Part shown: one piece after another, positions 10,630-21,245 of the stretch
Layout of the letters: the number at the start of each line of letters is the position of its first letter
Numbering within the stretch: position 1 is the first letter of the stretch
DNA from: Holotrichia oblita
Lineage: Eukaryota; Arthropoda; Insecta; Coleoptera; Scarabaeidae
Length of the DNA stretch: 64,000 nt
Assembly (NCBI GenBank): GCA_023690525.1
Contig: CM043018.1
Span: 51,994,377-52,058,376, forward strand
Direction: 5' to 3'
The notes under the pieces: generated by a model
Told to the model about the DNA's origin: nothing
Database searches by the model: none
The model's input: the letters and a program-made list of their open reading frames with translations, nothing else
Translations under genes and position numbers: made by a program

Positions 10630-12222
10630 TCATAATTCAAACGTTTCGATGTAACTTTCTTCGTATTTGTGCTCGTAGGAGGAATGCCTCACTACTCGTG
10701 TTATGACTCTTATTATAGGAATATTAAACGAATCAACAATAATTTGTATACATTTTGAATAATAATATATCTCAAATATACAATTCCATATCTCTTCAAT
10801 AGAATCACTATCAGTATCGAGATTAAAATCACTGTCGCTACTATCATCATTTCCAACTGAAATAATAAATGGCTCCATTAGATCATCCATTAAGCCATCT
10901 AAATTGTACATTTTGTTTTCCTCTTTGATTACATGTTCTTCACATTGCATCCAGTTCTCCGAGGTAACATTTGCAATAGCACTTAGCAAAAGTTCCTTCA
11001 CTTCAGCTAATTTGAAGGTTTTATTTTTTTAAGCAACTTCATTTTTTATTTGTGCCCAAACGAATTCGATGGGGTACAGTTCGCAGTGATAGGGTGGCAA
11101 TCTAAGTACAATTTTGTTACTTTGTTTTGCCATTTCATCCACTGCATTTACATTGTAATGTTCCTTGCGACGATTTATTATTTGTAATAATTCTAATCGC
11201 ACCATCAGAGGATTAAATGGTATTTGGATGCATTATCCATTACAATGACACTATTCTCTATTTTTAAAAAAATATTATTGAACCATCTCTCAAAAACACC
11301 TGCGTCCATTTCATCGTGGTAATCAGCTTTTCTTCCCTCAAATACCAACAAACCATCGTCAACAAAACCATTTTTTAAACCGATATGTAAAATAATTAAG
11401 CGTCTACCTTTACCAATAGGATTTTTTAGACCCGTTGTTATACCATCTATAGATGCTTGTCTGCGTGTTGTAACATTAACATCTACCCACACTTTTGCTT
11501 TTGTGTGTCCTTTATTAAGCCAAGTTTCATCTAAATAATATACCCATTGGACGTTGTTCAGTTCTATATTTTTTAATTGAAGATAAATATCTTCGTTTCC
11601 ATAAAACGTCTTCAGGTTCAAGTAGCATACTTTTGCGGTTACATCTTAAATACCTATAAATAAATAGTAGGTATATAAAACATTTAAATAATTTAATACC
11701 AAAATAATAAGCATTCTCATTAATTTATAGTAAATGAGTCGATTTACTATAAATTAATGAGAATGCTTAATTCCTTTAATTTCTTTAAAATCTGGTTTAA
11801 TGTAGGAAGTTCTCCATCATAAAAAAACTATGTACTACTCGTCTTATCAAGTATTTAACAGTATCGTCAAATGTAGATAGCACTGATTTTCTCCCTAATC
11901 GTTTTGATGGTGGTGAAATTAGCCCTTTGGTTTTATTTTCATGAATTATTCGGTGAACACTTGTTCTTGAAACACCTATTCGTATTTTGGAATATAAATA
12001 CACAGAAGTTTATACATATGCTTATTTAAGTATACTACCTAAAGTGTTTGATATTTGCAGTGTTATCTGTGTCCTTTCTTTTCTAGGACAACCACCAATA
12101 ATCTTCTTATACATGTTTAATATAGCTTGCTTTTCCTGTACTGACAAATGTCCACGTCCCAAGGTAACTCGCTTTTTTGGAGAAGTTGTTGATAATCCAC
12201 CTGTACTAGGCTGTGAATCCAT
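10630..12222 (-). pseudogene. IS630/Tc1-type DDE transposase, frameshifted
   Basis: From the ATG at 12222 the N-terminal helix-turn-helix region runs to about 12040 (SVQEKQAILNMYKK). A second piece at 12003-11797 has VSRTSVHRIIHE. The catalytic piece at 11621-11205 has YYLDETW with the first aspartate and VIVMDNA with the second. Beyond a further frame change, LPPYHCELYPIEFVWAQIK near 11060 carries the third acidic residue. The C-terminus is acidic and serine-rich. Breaks are visible near 11830 (T-run), across the palindrome region 11630-11800, near 11545 and near 11220. The enzyme would cut and rejoin DNA at the terminal repeats. This copy is dead. Confidence 0.85.
11708..11769. repeat. perfect 28-bp palindrome with 6-bp spacer
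   Basis: TAAGCATTCTCATTAATTTA… (11708-11735), the spacer GAGTCG (11736-11741), and the exact complement (11742-11769). It sits inside the transposase gene between the N-terminal and catalytic pieces. Confidence 0.9.
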
Positions 12223-12459
12223 TATCACAAGCAAATAGTTAAAAAAAATAACTAATTTTATTGGTTGAATACCGTAGGAACACAAAAAAAATGGAAAATA
12301 CTTTACAAAAATATTTCTTCAATCAGCTGTGTTTCCAATATGGTCGCACTAAAATTAGCAAATTTGAGCAGTGTGAACATGACTGCCAATTAACCAAACA
12401 TAAGCCTATATTTTGGCGGGCGATTTTAAATTTTGTCCCTCTTAATAAAAAACAAGGTA

Positions 12460-12959
12460 TAGTTAGTTATACAAAAATACAAAAAATAACATTTGCTATT
12501 TACTAAAAACATTGACAACTATTATTTCGTGCAATTCATTGAAAATACGGTTGGTATACCCGAATTTGTTTCGTATGCTGAATTTGTAATAAACAATAAT
12601 GACGTAACTACAAACATTCGTGGCGTCAACTTTATATTATACATCATTCACTTTAAGAGTACAGCGTTAGAAAAGATAGGACCTTATTTCGCGGTTTGTG
12701 ATTGGTCAGTTATCGAGGCACGTACATGTAAAATACTGCTCTTATACGTATGAAATTTGAAGTTAAAAGCGATACGTCAAATTTGTTTATGCTGTTTTGT
12801 TCGTATATGTTTGTTGTATTGTGTTATTTCCTTACGTTTTTCTTTGTATTTTCCAATTTTGTAAGTACCTTACATTAAAAGCAAAGTTCGTTTCAGTATT
12901 ACTTTCAAATTCAAGGTATCTATTATTATCCGTATTCATGTAATATTACTATTACACTT
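12460..12959. other. non-coding interval between two transposon relics
   Basis: AT-rich, with no supported gene. The short open frames here have no recognisable motifs. Confidence 0.4.
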
Positions 12960-13600
12960 GAAGGATCCTCAAAAAAGCCTTCAGGAAAACATATAAGTAG
13001 TAGGCAGAGGCAAATGGCATATAATTTATATTTGCAACAGAAGCAGAACAATTCAAAGTCAGCTTCTATTACATTGACTGCGAAACAACTTGGACTTGGA
13101 AAGAGAACAGTATAGAATATTGTGAAGGATATACATAGATACCGCAGGTGTGTCTCATTCACCTTCAAAGAAATGTACACGTCATACAACCTATGATAAT
13201 TTGGATGAAGGCCAGCGGTCAGCAATCCGAAGACAAGTGCATACCTTTTTCTTGAAAAATGAGTTACCTACGTGTACAAAAATATTGAGCGTAAATATGT
13301 TTGAATTAACGTTAGCATGATCTAATTAATGTTTGTAGGTTGTTAATGCAGATGAGAATTTGCCAGACTTTAAGCGAACAACATTATGGAAAATTCTCAA
13401 AAAATTAGGACTTATGTGGGTGAAACGCAACCGAGAAAGTGTGGTAATGGAGCGACAAGATGTTGTTTTACGGAGACACCTTGGAAAAAGGAAGCATTAG
13501 TTGAATGGCTTAATTTAAAAGGAATTGTTGTTGATAATTATTTATTAAAAGTTAAATTACTGGAACTTACTAAAAAAATATATTACTGACATTCTTATTA
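12960..13600 (+). pseudogene. second IS630/Tc1-type transposase relic lacking its catalytic core
   Basis: Plus-strand pieces read QRQMAYNLYLQQKQ, TLTAKQLGLGKRTV and then NIVKDIHRYR (helix-turn-helix part). RRQVHTFFLKNELPT follows, then TTLWKILKKLGLMWVKRNRE and VVMERQDVVLRRHL, and without a gap WLNLKGIVVDNYLLKVKLLEL. The last part belongs after the second catalytic aspartate in the family, so the segment holding YLDETW and MDNA has been deleted. Several stops and shifts are present. I found no terminal repeats. It belongs to the same superfamily as the copy at 10277-12459 but is on the other strand and considerably diverged. Confidence 0.7.
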
Positions 13601-13805
13601 ATATGCAGCTTACTCGTGTAGAACTTTTGACATTTTCATCTTAACTCGATATAGAAATAATTGAAAAAAAAATCACACCCGTTATCTCAGAAGCGCAATG
13701 TCAAACGTTATGTAAACTACCCCTATTCTTTTATCTTGAGTAACTCACACCGCAAGTATAAACAAGTCAGCCTCTGTAATTATAATCAATTTCTTGAACA
13801 GCCGA

Positions 13806-14035
13806 CTATTTGAATTGAATTTAAAATTTTCATTGAATTGTATACGAATGAATAATTGAAATGTGAGTATTAGATTGAATTGAATGTGAAAGAATAAAAT
13901 TGAATTGAATACGAATAATCGATCGAATTGAATTGAATATGAATAATCGATTACATTGAATTGAATAGGAATTAATAATTTGAATTGAATACGAATAATC
14001 GATTAAATTGAATAGAATATGAATATTCGACTAAT
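13806..14035. repeat. degenerate minisatellite rich in TTGAATTGAAT
   Basis: Tandem, imperfect units of about 35-45 bases, each containing AATTGAATTGAATA and GAATAATCGATT. Roughly five units are recognisable. Confidence 0.75.
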
Positions 14036-14130
14036 TCGCTATATTGCTCGTCATATAATCGCTGCAACACTTGGTTGGTTGGCTGGTAAGTTTTACGTAT
14101 TAAACGTGGTTAAAGTTAATTGTGTGTGTG

Positions 14131-14455
14131 TTTTTTTTTTTTTTTTTTTTTTATGTGTGGTGGGTGCTTAGTTGCAGTGACTCCGTAAGCTGTATTACTT
14201 GTCTGGCTATCACTGCAACTCTTGCGGTGTAGTTTAGTGTGTGTAAGTTGTGTTTAAATGGCTTTGTGACAGCATCATATCGCCTTTTATAATGCCGCGC
14301 TGTTAATCACTTTGCTCCCAACAGCGAATGGCAAGTCGATCCGGGATTTAACTCTCTGAAAAAATGTCACCGTCTCTCCAGAGAATTGAACCCCGGCACC
14401 TATCGTCCTCTCACAACAATAGTCAACCGCCTAACCACTGCGGCCATCGACCCGT
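14131..14455 (-). repeat. tRNA-derived SINE, copy 1
   Basis: On the minus strand the head begins CGGGTCGATGGCCGCAGTGG (A-box-like), followed by the B-box GGTTCAATTC, a non-tRNA body of about 230 bp, and a poly-A tail (T22 on the plus strand at 14131-14152). It is nearly identical to the copies at 28749 and 43035, which defines the ends. Confidence 0.9.
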
Positions 14456-17400
14456 TGAAAGTAATTATCTTACAACTCCAATTGAAAAGTTATTAGCGAT
14501 ATTCTCCATAAACCTACTAAAACTGATGTCTTTTCTCATCTAAATATGTAGGCTATGTTTTGTAATTATTAATGTATGGTCAACTACATAAATATATTCC
14601 TTATAAATATTTTAGTGATAACTAACGCTGGGCATTATATTCAAATAATTTAAATATTCGATTAGCACCCTATTAAAAGTCGAAAACGAATTATTCGGGT
14701 AATTGACTATTCATTAAATATTTGAGTATTACTTGTTTAACTCGTGTTGTTCAACTTTTGGAGATTAAAATATTGAAAACTTTCGACTCTAGTTTGTAAG
14801 ATATTGATATATTCTATGGTTTGATAATGTATTGTAGTAGAATAGAGATTGTAATAAATAGTTAAATAAATATAAAATTATCAACAACATTTAATGAGTC
14901 TAATAAGTTGTTAGGTATTATCCAAAAATTTTTGATTTACTATATGTCCGTTTGGATTGCATATTTTTTGTTCGTAGCAAGAATAAAAAAGTGTCTAATA
15001 AAATAGATACAGTAGATGTTTATATTGATAACTAAACTTCACAAATTCGCTACACACGTCAACAACTTACACATGCCATTTTACTTGTATCTTATAAGAA
15101 AAAATTACGCACTGTATTCACCATTCGACGGTTAAGTGAGCTTACCGGTCGTGCCATATTTATATACGACACAACTGCATACTAGCTTGCAATTCAAGGT
15201 TATTCTTCGGCCAACGCTGATTGGAAACCTGACAACGCTCGAAATATCTCCTGCATTGCATATGGTAAGTATATGTGCCATGTTTATTGATAACAATCTT
15301 TTCTATGCATAATGTCATAGGTCCCTCAAAGATCTTCTTCCTAAAATGTCTAGAAGTACCTATTGAATAAGATACATTCTTTATTAACATTATTTATTAT
15401 TTTAGTTACATATCTTTAGGAATAGTAGGCGGAGTATTACTTTTTATGCATCTTCTTTAGTTACGAGACATAATAATGTCTAGTTCGTTTAAATTATATT
15501 ATTTATAGGTAGGAATTAATGACAGCTACAAACTAGATGAACACATGTCACTATTAAAGTAGGGTGGCCTATTTGGTTCAGAAGAAGCATCGGTTTTAAA
15601 GGGTTTCTAGAGGATATCGTTAATAACTTGCTCTACCGTTTTATTAGAACCGCGATATCATAATAACTTGTTACAAATGTAAATCTGCACAGTTAGGCAG
15701 TTTTCTTGATTTTAATGCTTTCGAACTGTTTATAATTCCCCAAAAATCAAATTTTCTTATAATTGGCAGTAGCTAGGAGTAACAAACTTGTAACAGTTAT
15801 CATAGCTTACCACTTAGGTCTGAAAATGGTATATAATACAGGATGCTTCGTTAAAAATAATCCAACTCTAATATGTTGTAATTTTGTGAACTAGCCTGTA
15901 TAATTGAAAATAATCTTAGAATGTACTCTTTATCGCCCTGTACAAGTATTTGACTGAAATCTCAAATCGATATCTTTTAGTGTTTGGGCACAAAAGATCG
16001 TGGAAATGGTTGTGGCTCATCATATATATCACACTACTATGACGTTGTAAAACTTAGCAGCTCTCGTCATACGAAAAATATCTAATCTGGTAGAGATGAA
16101 AGGTGAATGTATATATCCTTGATTTAACAATTCAACATTCATCTTATGACTACTAGATATTTGCCTTATATTAGTTTTCTCAGTGTAACATTAGCAGCTA
16201 TGGCAGTCTGTTTTGTGTTTATACGTAACTTTGCAGTTTTTATCTTTGTCAAGTATAACTAAAATATAAAAACAGTTTTATTAAATGGTATTCGCAATAA
16301 TACACACTGCATTTTTAATGCCAGTTGGAATATGTTACACACTAGAGATAGTCTACTCGCGTTTTAAAGTACACAAACTGAATCTGCCAGCGCCCATTGC
16401 AAGCACTTGTATAGTTTTTCTATAAATGTGTATTAAGTTGAGCTGTCCAATAGTCCACGAGTTTCTAGTTTGGTCTGTAAAGTTTACAGCAAGGATGGAG
16501 AACCACCTATATACTAGCCGGGCCGAAGTCATGTCTGCAGTGGCATATGTACTTTTTGCAGCTGCTACGTCTATATGTGTGGATTTCCATGTATCTGTAG
16601 TCTATTGTTTGTCGTTTACTACTATTGGACTATTTAGAGAAATATATCAGGTTTTTTGCGAAATAGAGGTAAATGAGGGAATACATGAACATCCGTATTA
16701 ATAATTGTTGACACGTTTTTCGCCCGCGCGTCTACAAAATATTCGTGAACAACTGATTTACATTTAATCTTGGTATATTTGTACCACATACATAGTGGGA
16801 TATATTTCGGAGCGTTATTGAGCTTGCAATCGGTACTTCGCCATACGTATGAGAGGACCCTTGATTTGTTAATTATTACGCACTCGTGTCGTGTTTAAAT
16901 AAGCCAGAATTGGTGAGCTCGCTTAACCGTCCCATGTGGATTTTTTTCCTTATAATTTAAATTAAATGCAGAATTTCATGCGCACCCTGATGGCATTTGC
17001 ATCGAATTTTCCATGTCTACTTATGTTTGTTTTGCGGTAAAATTCAAGTTATATGTTTAACCATAAAAAGTATAAAAACGTACACTAGCATTATTAGCTT
17101 CTCTTGTTTTTTTCATTTTATTATATCGTTCTCATATTCTTGATTAGGCCTCCATAATAGACATACATTGAAATTTGGTATATGTAGTTTGAGATAAATA
17201 CGAAAATGAGTCCCAACAACCAATAAGACGAATACATTTTTATGAGTTCTTTTGTATTCTAGTTTATTTTATTGGTGGACTGACGAGAACTTAACTAGAA
17301 AAGAAGTAAGAAAACTGGATTCCCACACTTGAAAATTATATAGTTTCATTTGTGGTAAAAACGTAATTGGTAATTCTACCAGAGAACTCGAGCAACTTTA

Positions 17401-17522
17401 TTCTTACCAAACATCAAATATTTTTGGATATGGTTATATACATATGTCATCAATGTTGGTTTATTTCTGTTACAATTTAACTAAAATCTTGCTAATTTTA
17501 GTTGGAAGTGTACCTACATTTA
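14456..17522. other. long non-coding interval
   Basis: About 3 kb of AT-rich DNA. The open frames at 15160-15390 (minus) and 16426-16701 (plus) have no motif I recognise and no convincing splice context. A 66-base stretch at 15837-15902 starts TACAGG and ends CCTGTA and may be a MITE scar. Confidence 0.4.
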
Positions 17523-17830
17523 TCCCCGATAGCAAAAATAGTTCGAATTAAGCTGGAATAAAAGTTGCCATGACAACGGTGACAGCTTACTCCAGCTGTC
17601 AAAAGCTGCAAGCTTATATCCAACTTGAATTAAGCATCCTACTTTACACGTGACAAGTTTAAAGTGTACTTGCTTTGCGTAAAGCTTTCATGGTAAACTT
17701 GCGCCGAACGTTTTACGCATTATCGACTCGTACTTTGCTTATATTAATTTCAAGCGTAAAGTAAGCTTGATTTAAACCAACCACGTTAAGTTGGAAAATG
17801 CAGCTTGCTGTGTTTACGTGCTATCTGGGA
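17523..17830. repeat. conserved-end, variable-core repeat (GATAGCA ends)
   Basis: Starts CCCCGATAGCA and ends TGCTATCTGGGA, an inverted pair. The core is made of short partly palindromic words (AAGCTT, CAGCTT, CAAGCTTA, GTAAACTTG, TAAAGC) repeated with variation in both orientations. Its ends match the repeat at 3998, but its core words are entirely different. Confidence 0.6.
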
Positions 17831-18789
17831 TGTAGGACATCTCGCATATCTAAGGATATGCCAAATTTCTACGAACTATTTCGAAGAGGTAGTATTTACA
17901 TTTAATTTACGACCTAGTTTTGCCATGTCCTTATAAGACTTTCAAAACAGTTCGAACATTAACGGTTACCATAAGGGTACAAACAAATTGCCATTGGTCA
18001 GTGTCTTATTAATACAATTGATCAACAATTCATGAATATTTTATCGATCCTCTCTACACCCACATTCAACTCTTCATGATCTAAGTGACGCGATATTTGA
18101 GGAACCACATAAAGCAACCCTATTTGCTTTTATTGAATATGAAACTAGGAAAAATCTTTAATTTTTCTTTCATGGACTCAAAGTAATTCCTTACTATTAC
18201 AACTGTGCGAGTTCTAGACAACTGGAGCAATTAGAGTAACCTTTGCTTTACTTTCTATGTTAGATTTTGTTAGAAATTGATTTCATACATGTTACATTGA
18301 ACACCTTGAAGCTTAGGATTAGGTTAGCATTACACATGTATATTTTTAACGAGAGAACATTTCGAGAATTTTCGTCTCACATAGTTTGCCGACCTGACGT
18401 AGCATTACAGTTTTGATGAAACAAGTCGCAAGTACAGTTGCTTAAATCTTGTCCAACTTTCTGGGACTATCAAAAAATGGTCAAACATTTCTGTTAGCTA
18501 GCTCGCGTACTTACAACTGAACTAAGTTCGATCATTCCGCTTTTACAGGAGTAACAAATAGAAGCCTGTCTCAGATAAGATGCTATATTTACAGTATAAC
18601 ATACATGCATGTAGCGTTAGAATATTAAAATAATTTTCAAATTAGCATTATCATAGTCATGAATCTATAACGGTATATTAAAACAATTATCATTTATATT
18701 TCATTAAATACCTACATAAATTTAAACTAAAGTAATTTTTGTTGAATATCGTTTGGAGTGTACTCTTGTAAGTTGGCGAACTCATGCCT
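17831..18789. other. non-coding interval
   Basis: I see nothing beyond AT-rich sequence before the retroelement relic. Confidence 0.4.
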
Positions 18790-19830
18790 GTCAGCCGACA
18801 ATATCCCATAATCAGATCTATTCCGCAATTTTAATCCATGTAGATATATCAACCGATGTTTTATCTGATAAATTACGCAAAGACTTGACGAACCTGCAAA
18901 GAAAAATAACAGCTACGTTGCGGGATACAATAACAAACCACGACAATTTAAAAAAATGAATCCGATATTATAATTGAAATGCGGATAAAATCGCTAAAAT
19001 GGATTTTGAAATAAGTGACCTAAAAGAACAATTGCAAACGCGTAAGGATAATGAAACACTTCTGCAAAATAAAGTTGAATTCATTACTGAAAAAGTCGCT
19101 ACCAAACAGATCTAATCAAACAGTTGCGTGAAACGATTGTAAACTTAAGCGCTCAGTCCAAAACATCGGTGATAAGCACATTTACTCAAACTGAAAATGG
19201 GGAACCGCCAAGTGTTATTCGTCGAAGTGAAAGTAGAAGTAAAACATCCAACGTCACAAACAAACACAACTCTAAACCAAATAATAAAAACGAATCAAAG
19301 CAAAACAGAGTGTTGCTGCTAGGTGATAGTCATGGTCGTAACATGTCCCACTTGCTAAGCAAGCATATGAGCGAATATACTGTTGCAAGTATATTTAAAC
19401 CTAACGCCCCATTGAAGCATGTTACTGCAAATGTAAACATTCTAGTCCAAAATTTTACCAAAAATGACGTACTTGTAGTAATGGGTGGAAGTAATGACGA
19501 TTATTCCGGCTTTGATTTTAAATTAATTGATCGGTTAATCAATGAAACAAAGCATACCAATGTTGTACTGGCGAGTATTCCCTACTGATACGACATCCGA
19601 AAATTAAACTAAAAAATACGCGACATTGATGAAACCTTGCGAAAGCAACTACAGGATGTGCTGCATATTACCTACGCGGATATCAACGAAGGTATGACGC
19701 GATGGGAAGATACTACGCATGGATTACACTGTAATGCGAGAGGAAAAGATGTGGTTGCAAAACAGCTAAAAGTAGCTATAAATACCATTACTGTTCCATG
19801 TGGCATAGGATTAGGGCAAGTTGAAGAGGT
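18790..19830 (+). pseudogene. CR1-like retroelement ORF1 with coiled coil and SGNH esterase domain
   Basis: Broken plus-strand frames give a heptad-rich region (DKLRKDLTNLQRKITATLRD, then FEISDLKEQLQTRKDNETLL) at about 18850-19090. An SGNH/GDSL-type hydrolase domain follows from 19300: VLLLGDSHGRNMS (block I, with the serine), VLVVMGGSNDDYSG (block III, asparagine), and after a frame change near 19590 DTTHGLHCNARGKDVVA (block V, histidine). Esterase domains of this kind are known in ORF1 of CR1-type non-LTR retrotransposons. At least three breaks exist (TGA at 18957-18959, near 19110, near 19590). The non-LTR text on the far side of the gap supports this reading. Confidence 0.7.
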
Positions 19831-19858
19831 GTTGCGACTCAGAGGTCCAAGGGATGGT

Positions 19859-20358
19859 NNNNNNNNNNNNNNNNNNNNNNNNNNNNNNNNNNNNNNNNNN
19901 NNNNNNNNNNNNNNNNNNNNNNNNNNNNNNNNNNNNNNNNNNNNNNNNNNNNNNNNNNNNNNNNNNNNNNNNNNNNNNNNNNNNNNNNNNNNNNNNNNNN
20001 NNNNNNNNNNNNNNNNNNNNNNNNNNNNNNNNNNNNNNNNNNNNNNNNNNNNNNNNNNNNNNNNNNNNNNNNNNNNNNNNNNNNNNNNNNNNNNNNNNNN
20101 NNNNNNNNNNNNNNNNNNNNNNNNNNNNNNNNNNNNNNNNNNNNNNNNNNNNNNNNNNNNNNNNNNNNNNNNNNNNNNNNNNNNNNNNNNNNNNNNNNNN
20201 NNNNNNNNNNNNNNNNNNNNNNNNNNNNNNNNNNNNNNNNNNNNNNNNNNNNNNNNNNNNNNNNNNNNNNNNNNNNNNNNNNNNNNNNNNNNNNNNNNNN
20301 NNNNNNNNNNNNNNNNNNNNNNNNNNNNNNNNNNNNNNNNNNNNNNNNNNNNNNNNNN
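19859..20358. other. assembly gap, 500 N
   Basis: Exactly 500 undetermined bases, a conventional placeholder length. The true distance is unknown. It falls inside the CR1-like element, most likely where the bulk of ORF2 should be. Confidence 0.99.
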
Positions 20359-20560
20359 CGGAAAGTTCAGAATTCCTGTGTTAGATTTATTTATGGTCTG
20401 CGTAAATTCGATCATGCATCACATAAGTTTATTGGAGCATCCCGATTGGCAATTATCGGCTGGCCATGAGTTCGTATTACGCCTCGAACCGACTTAAGAA
20501 AGCATTTGCCGTGAGCTGCGATTGGCTTAATAAGCCATTGCTGAAAGCTTATTTAACAAA
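20359..20560 (+). pseudogene. non-LTR retrotransposon ORF2 C-terminal fragment
   Basis: Immediately after the gap, the plus strand reads RKVQNSCVRFIYGLRKFDHAS. This is the signature that follows the reverse transcriptase domain in CR1/Jockey-type ORF2 proteins (IQN.CVRFIFGLRK.DH). The frame then degenerates. It is in the expected order and orientation to be the tail of the element whose ORF1 lies before the gap. Confidence 0.65.
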
Positions 20561-21065
20561 ATAATACTTTATAAAACGTCGCCTTATTTAAACAACAAAA
20601 TTCGATAGAGTAGATGTAAATTGTATGTACATTACCGTGTCTCTGTGTATATACAGCACAATCTCCACTTATGTATGTACATATGTATCTAATACGAATG
20701 CGACCGATCAACACGCACACATATTCAGTAGATTCTATAGAAGCCCTTGCATCTTGTGTATGCAGATAAATAGGAAACTTGATACGATTATAAGGTAGAG
20801 AATATTATGCTCCATCAAGGTTGCAGAATATTCTGAAATAAATAAAAAATAAAAATCGATATTTATTAAGCGTAGGTTTACAAAGCAGTAAATTATTACA
20901 GCGAAGCATTGTCAAACTGTCTCAATTTTTGGTCGGTTCGTTATTTCTAAAACATATCGCCACAAATATTTATATTAACTGTGGTAACTATATTAACTGG
21001 AGTTAAATATTCTGAAAAACTGTTTATCCAGCAACAAAGCATAAGCAAAGTAAAAAAACATTTTC

Positions 21066-21245
21066 ATGGCATCGTTACTAATACTTTTCCTCTTGTTCTC
21101 TTTTCAACATGTAACAGTATCATCTACAGTGGTGTACCACCAACATCACCTAATTAAGGAAAATATATTCAAAGACAGAGTAAACTGGATGGCGGAATTC
21201 GCAGGCGAAAGTAGACGAGAAATGCGAAGAAAACCGGAAGTTTAA
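21066..21245 (+). CDS. small secreted-type ORF, 59 residues, unverified
   Basis: ATG at 21066 opens 59 codons to TAA. Residues 3-13 are strongly hydrophobic (SLLILFLLFSF) and resemble a signal peptide core. The remainder is polar and ends in a basic stretch (ESRREMRRKPEV) with possible dibasic processing sites. No homolog comes to mind. In AT-rich DNA a 59-codon frame can occur by chance, and the only positive evidence is the signal-like start. Confidence 0.25.
   Translation: MASLLILFLLFSFQHVTVSSTVVYHQHHLIKENIFKDRVNWMAEFAGESRREMRRKPEV

Larger units (their letters stand above)
10277..12459 (-). mobile_element. Tc1/IS630-type DNA transposon, 2183 bp
   Basis: Perfect 30-base terminal inverted repeats begin TACCTTGTTTTTTATTAAGA at 10277 and end with the complement at 12459. 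They are flanked by TA on both sides (10275-10276 and 12460-12461), the target duplication of the Tc1/mariner superfamily. The interior carries a damaged DDE transposase on the minus strand and a perfect 28-bp palindrome. The intact termini alongside a broken gene mean the copy could move only if helped by another element's transposase. Confidence 0.9.

Noticed and set aside
13806..14035. CRISPR-like regular repeats
   Set aside because: Units are imperfect, simple-sequence and have no unique spacers. The context is eukaryotic, so I call it a minisatellite.
15160..15390. Minus-strand frame with a GTAAGC-type donor downstream
   Set aside because: The frame stops before the donor, there is no recognisable motif, and no acceptor is convincing.
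19637..20497. Long open frames across 19859-20358 on both strands
   Set aside because: They are open only because the gap of N cannot contain stops. They are artefacts.
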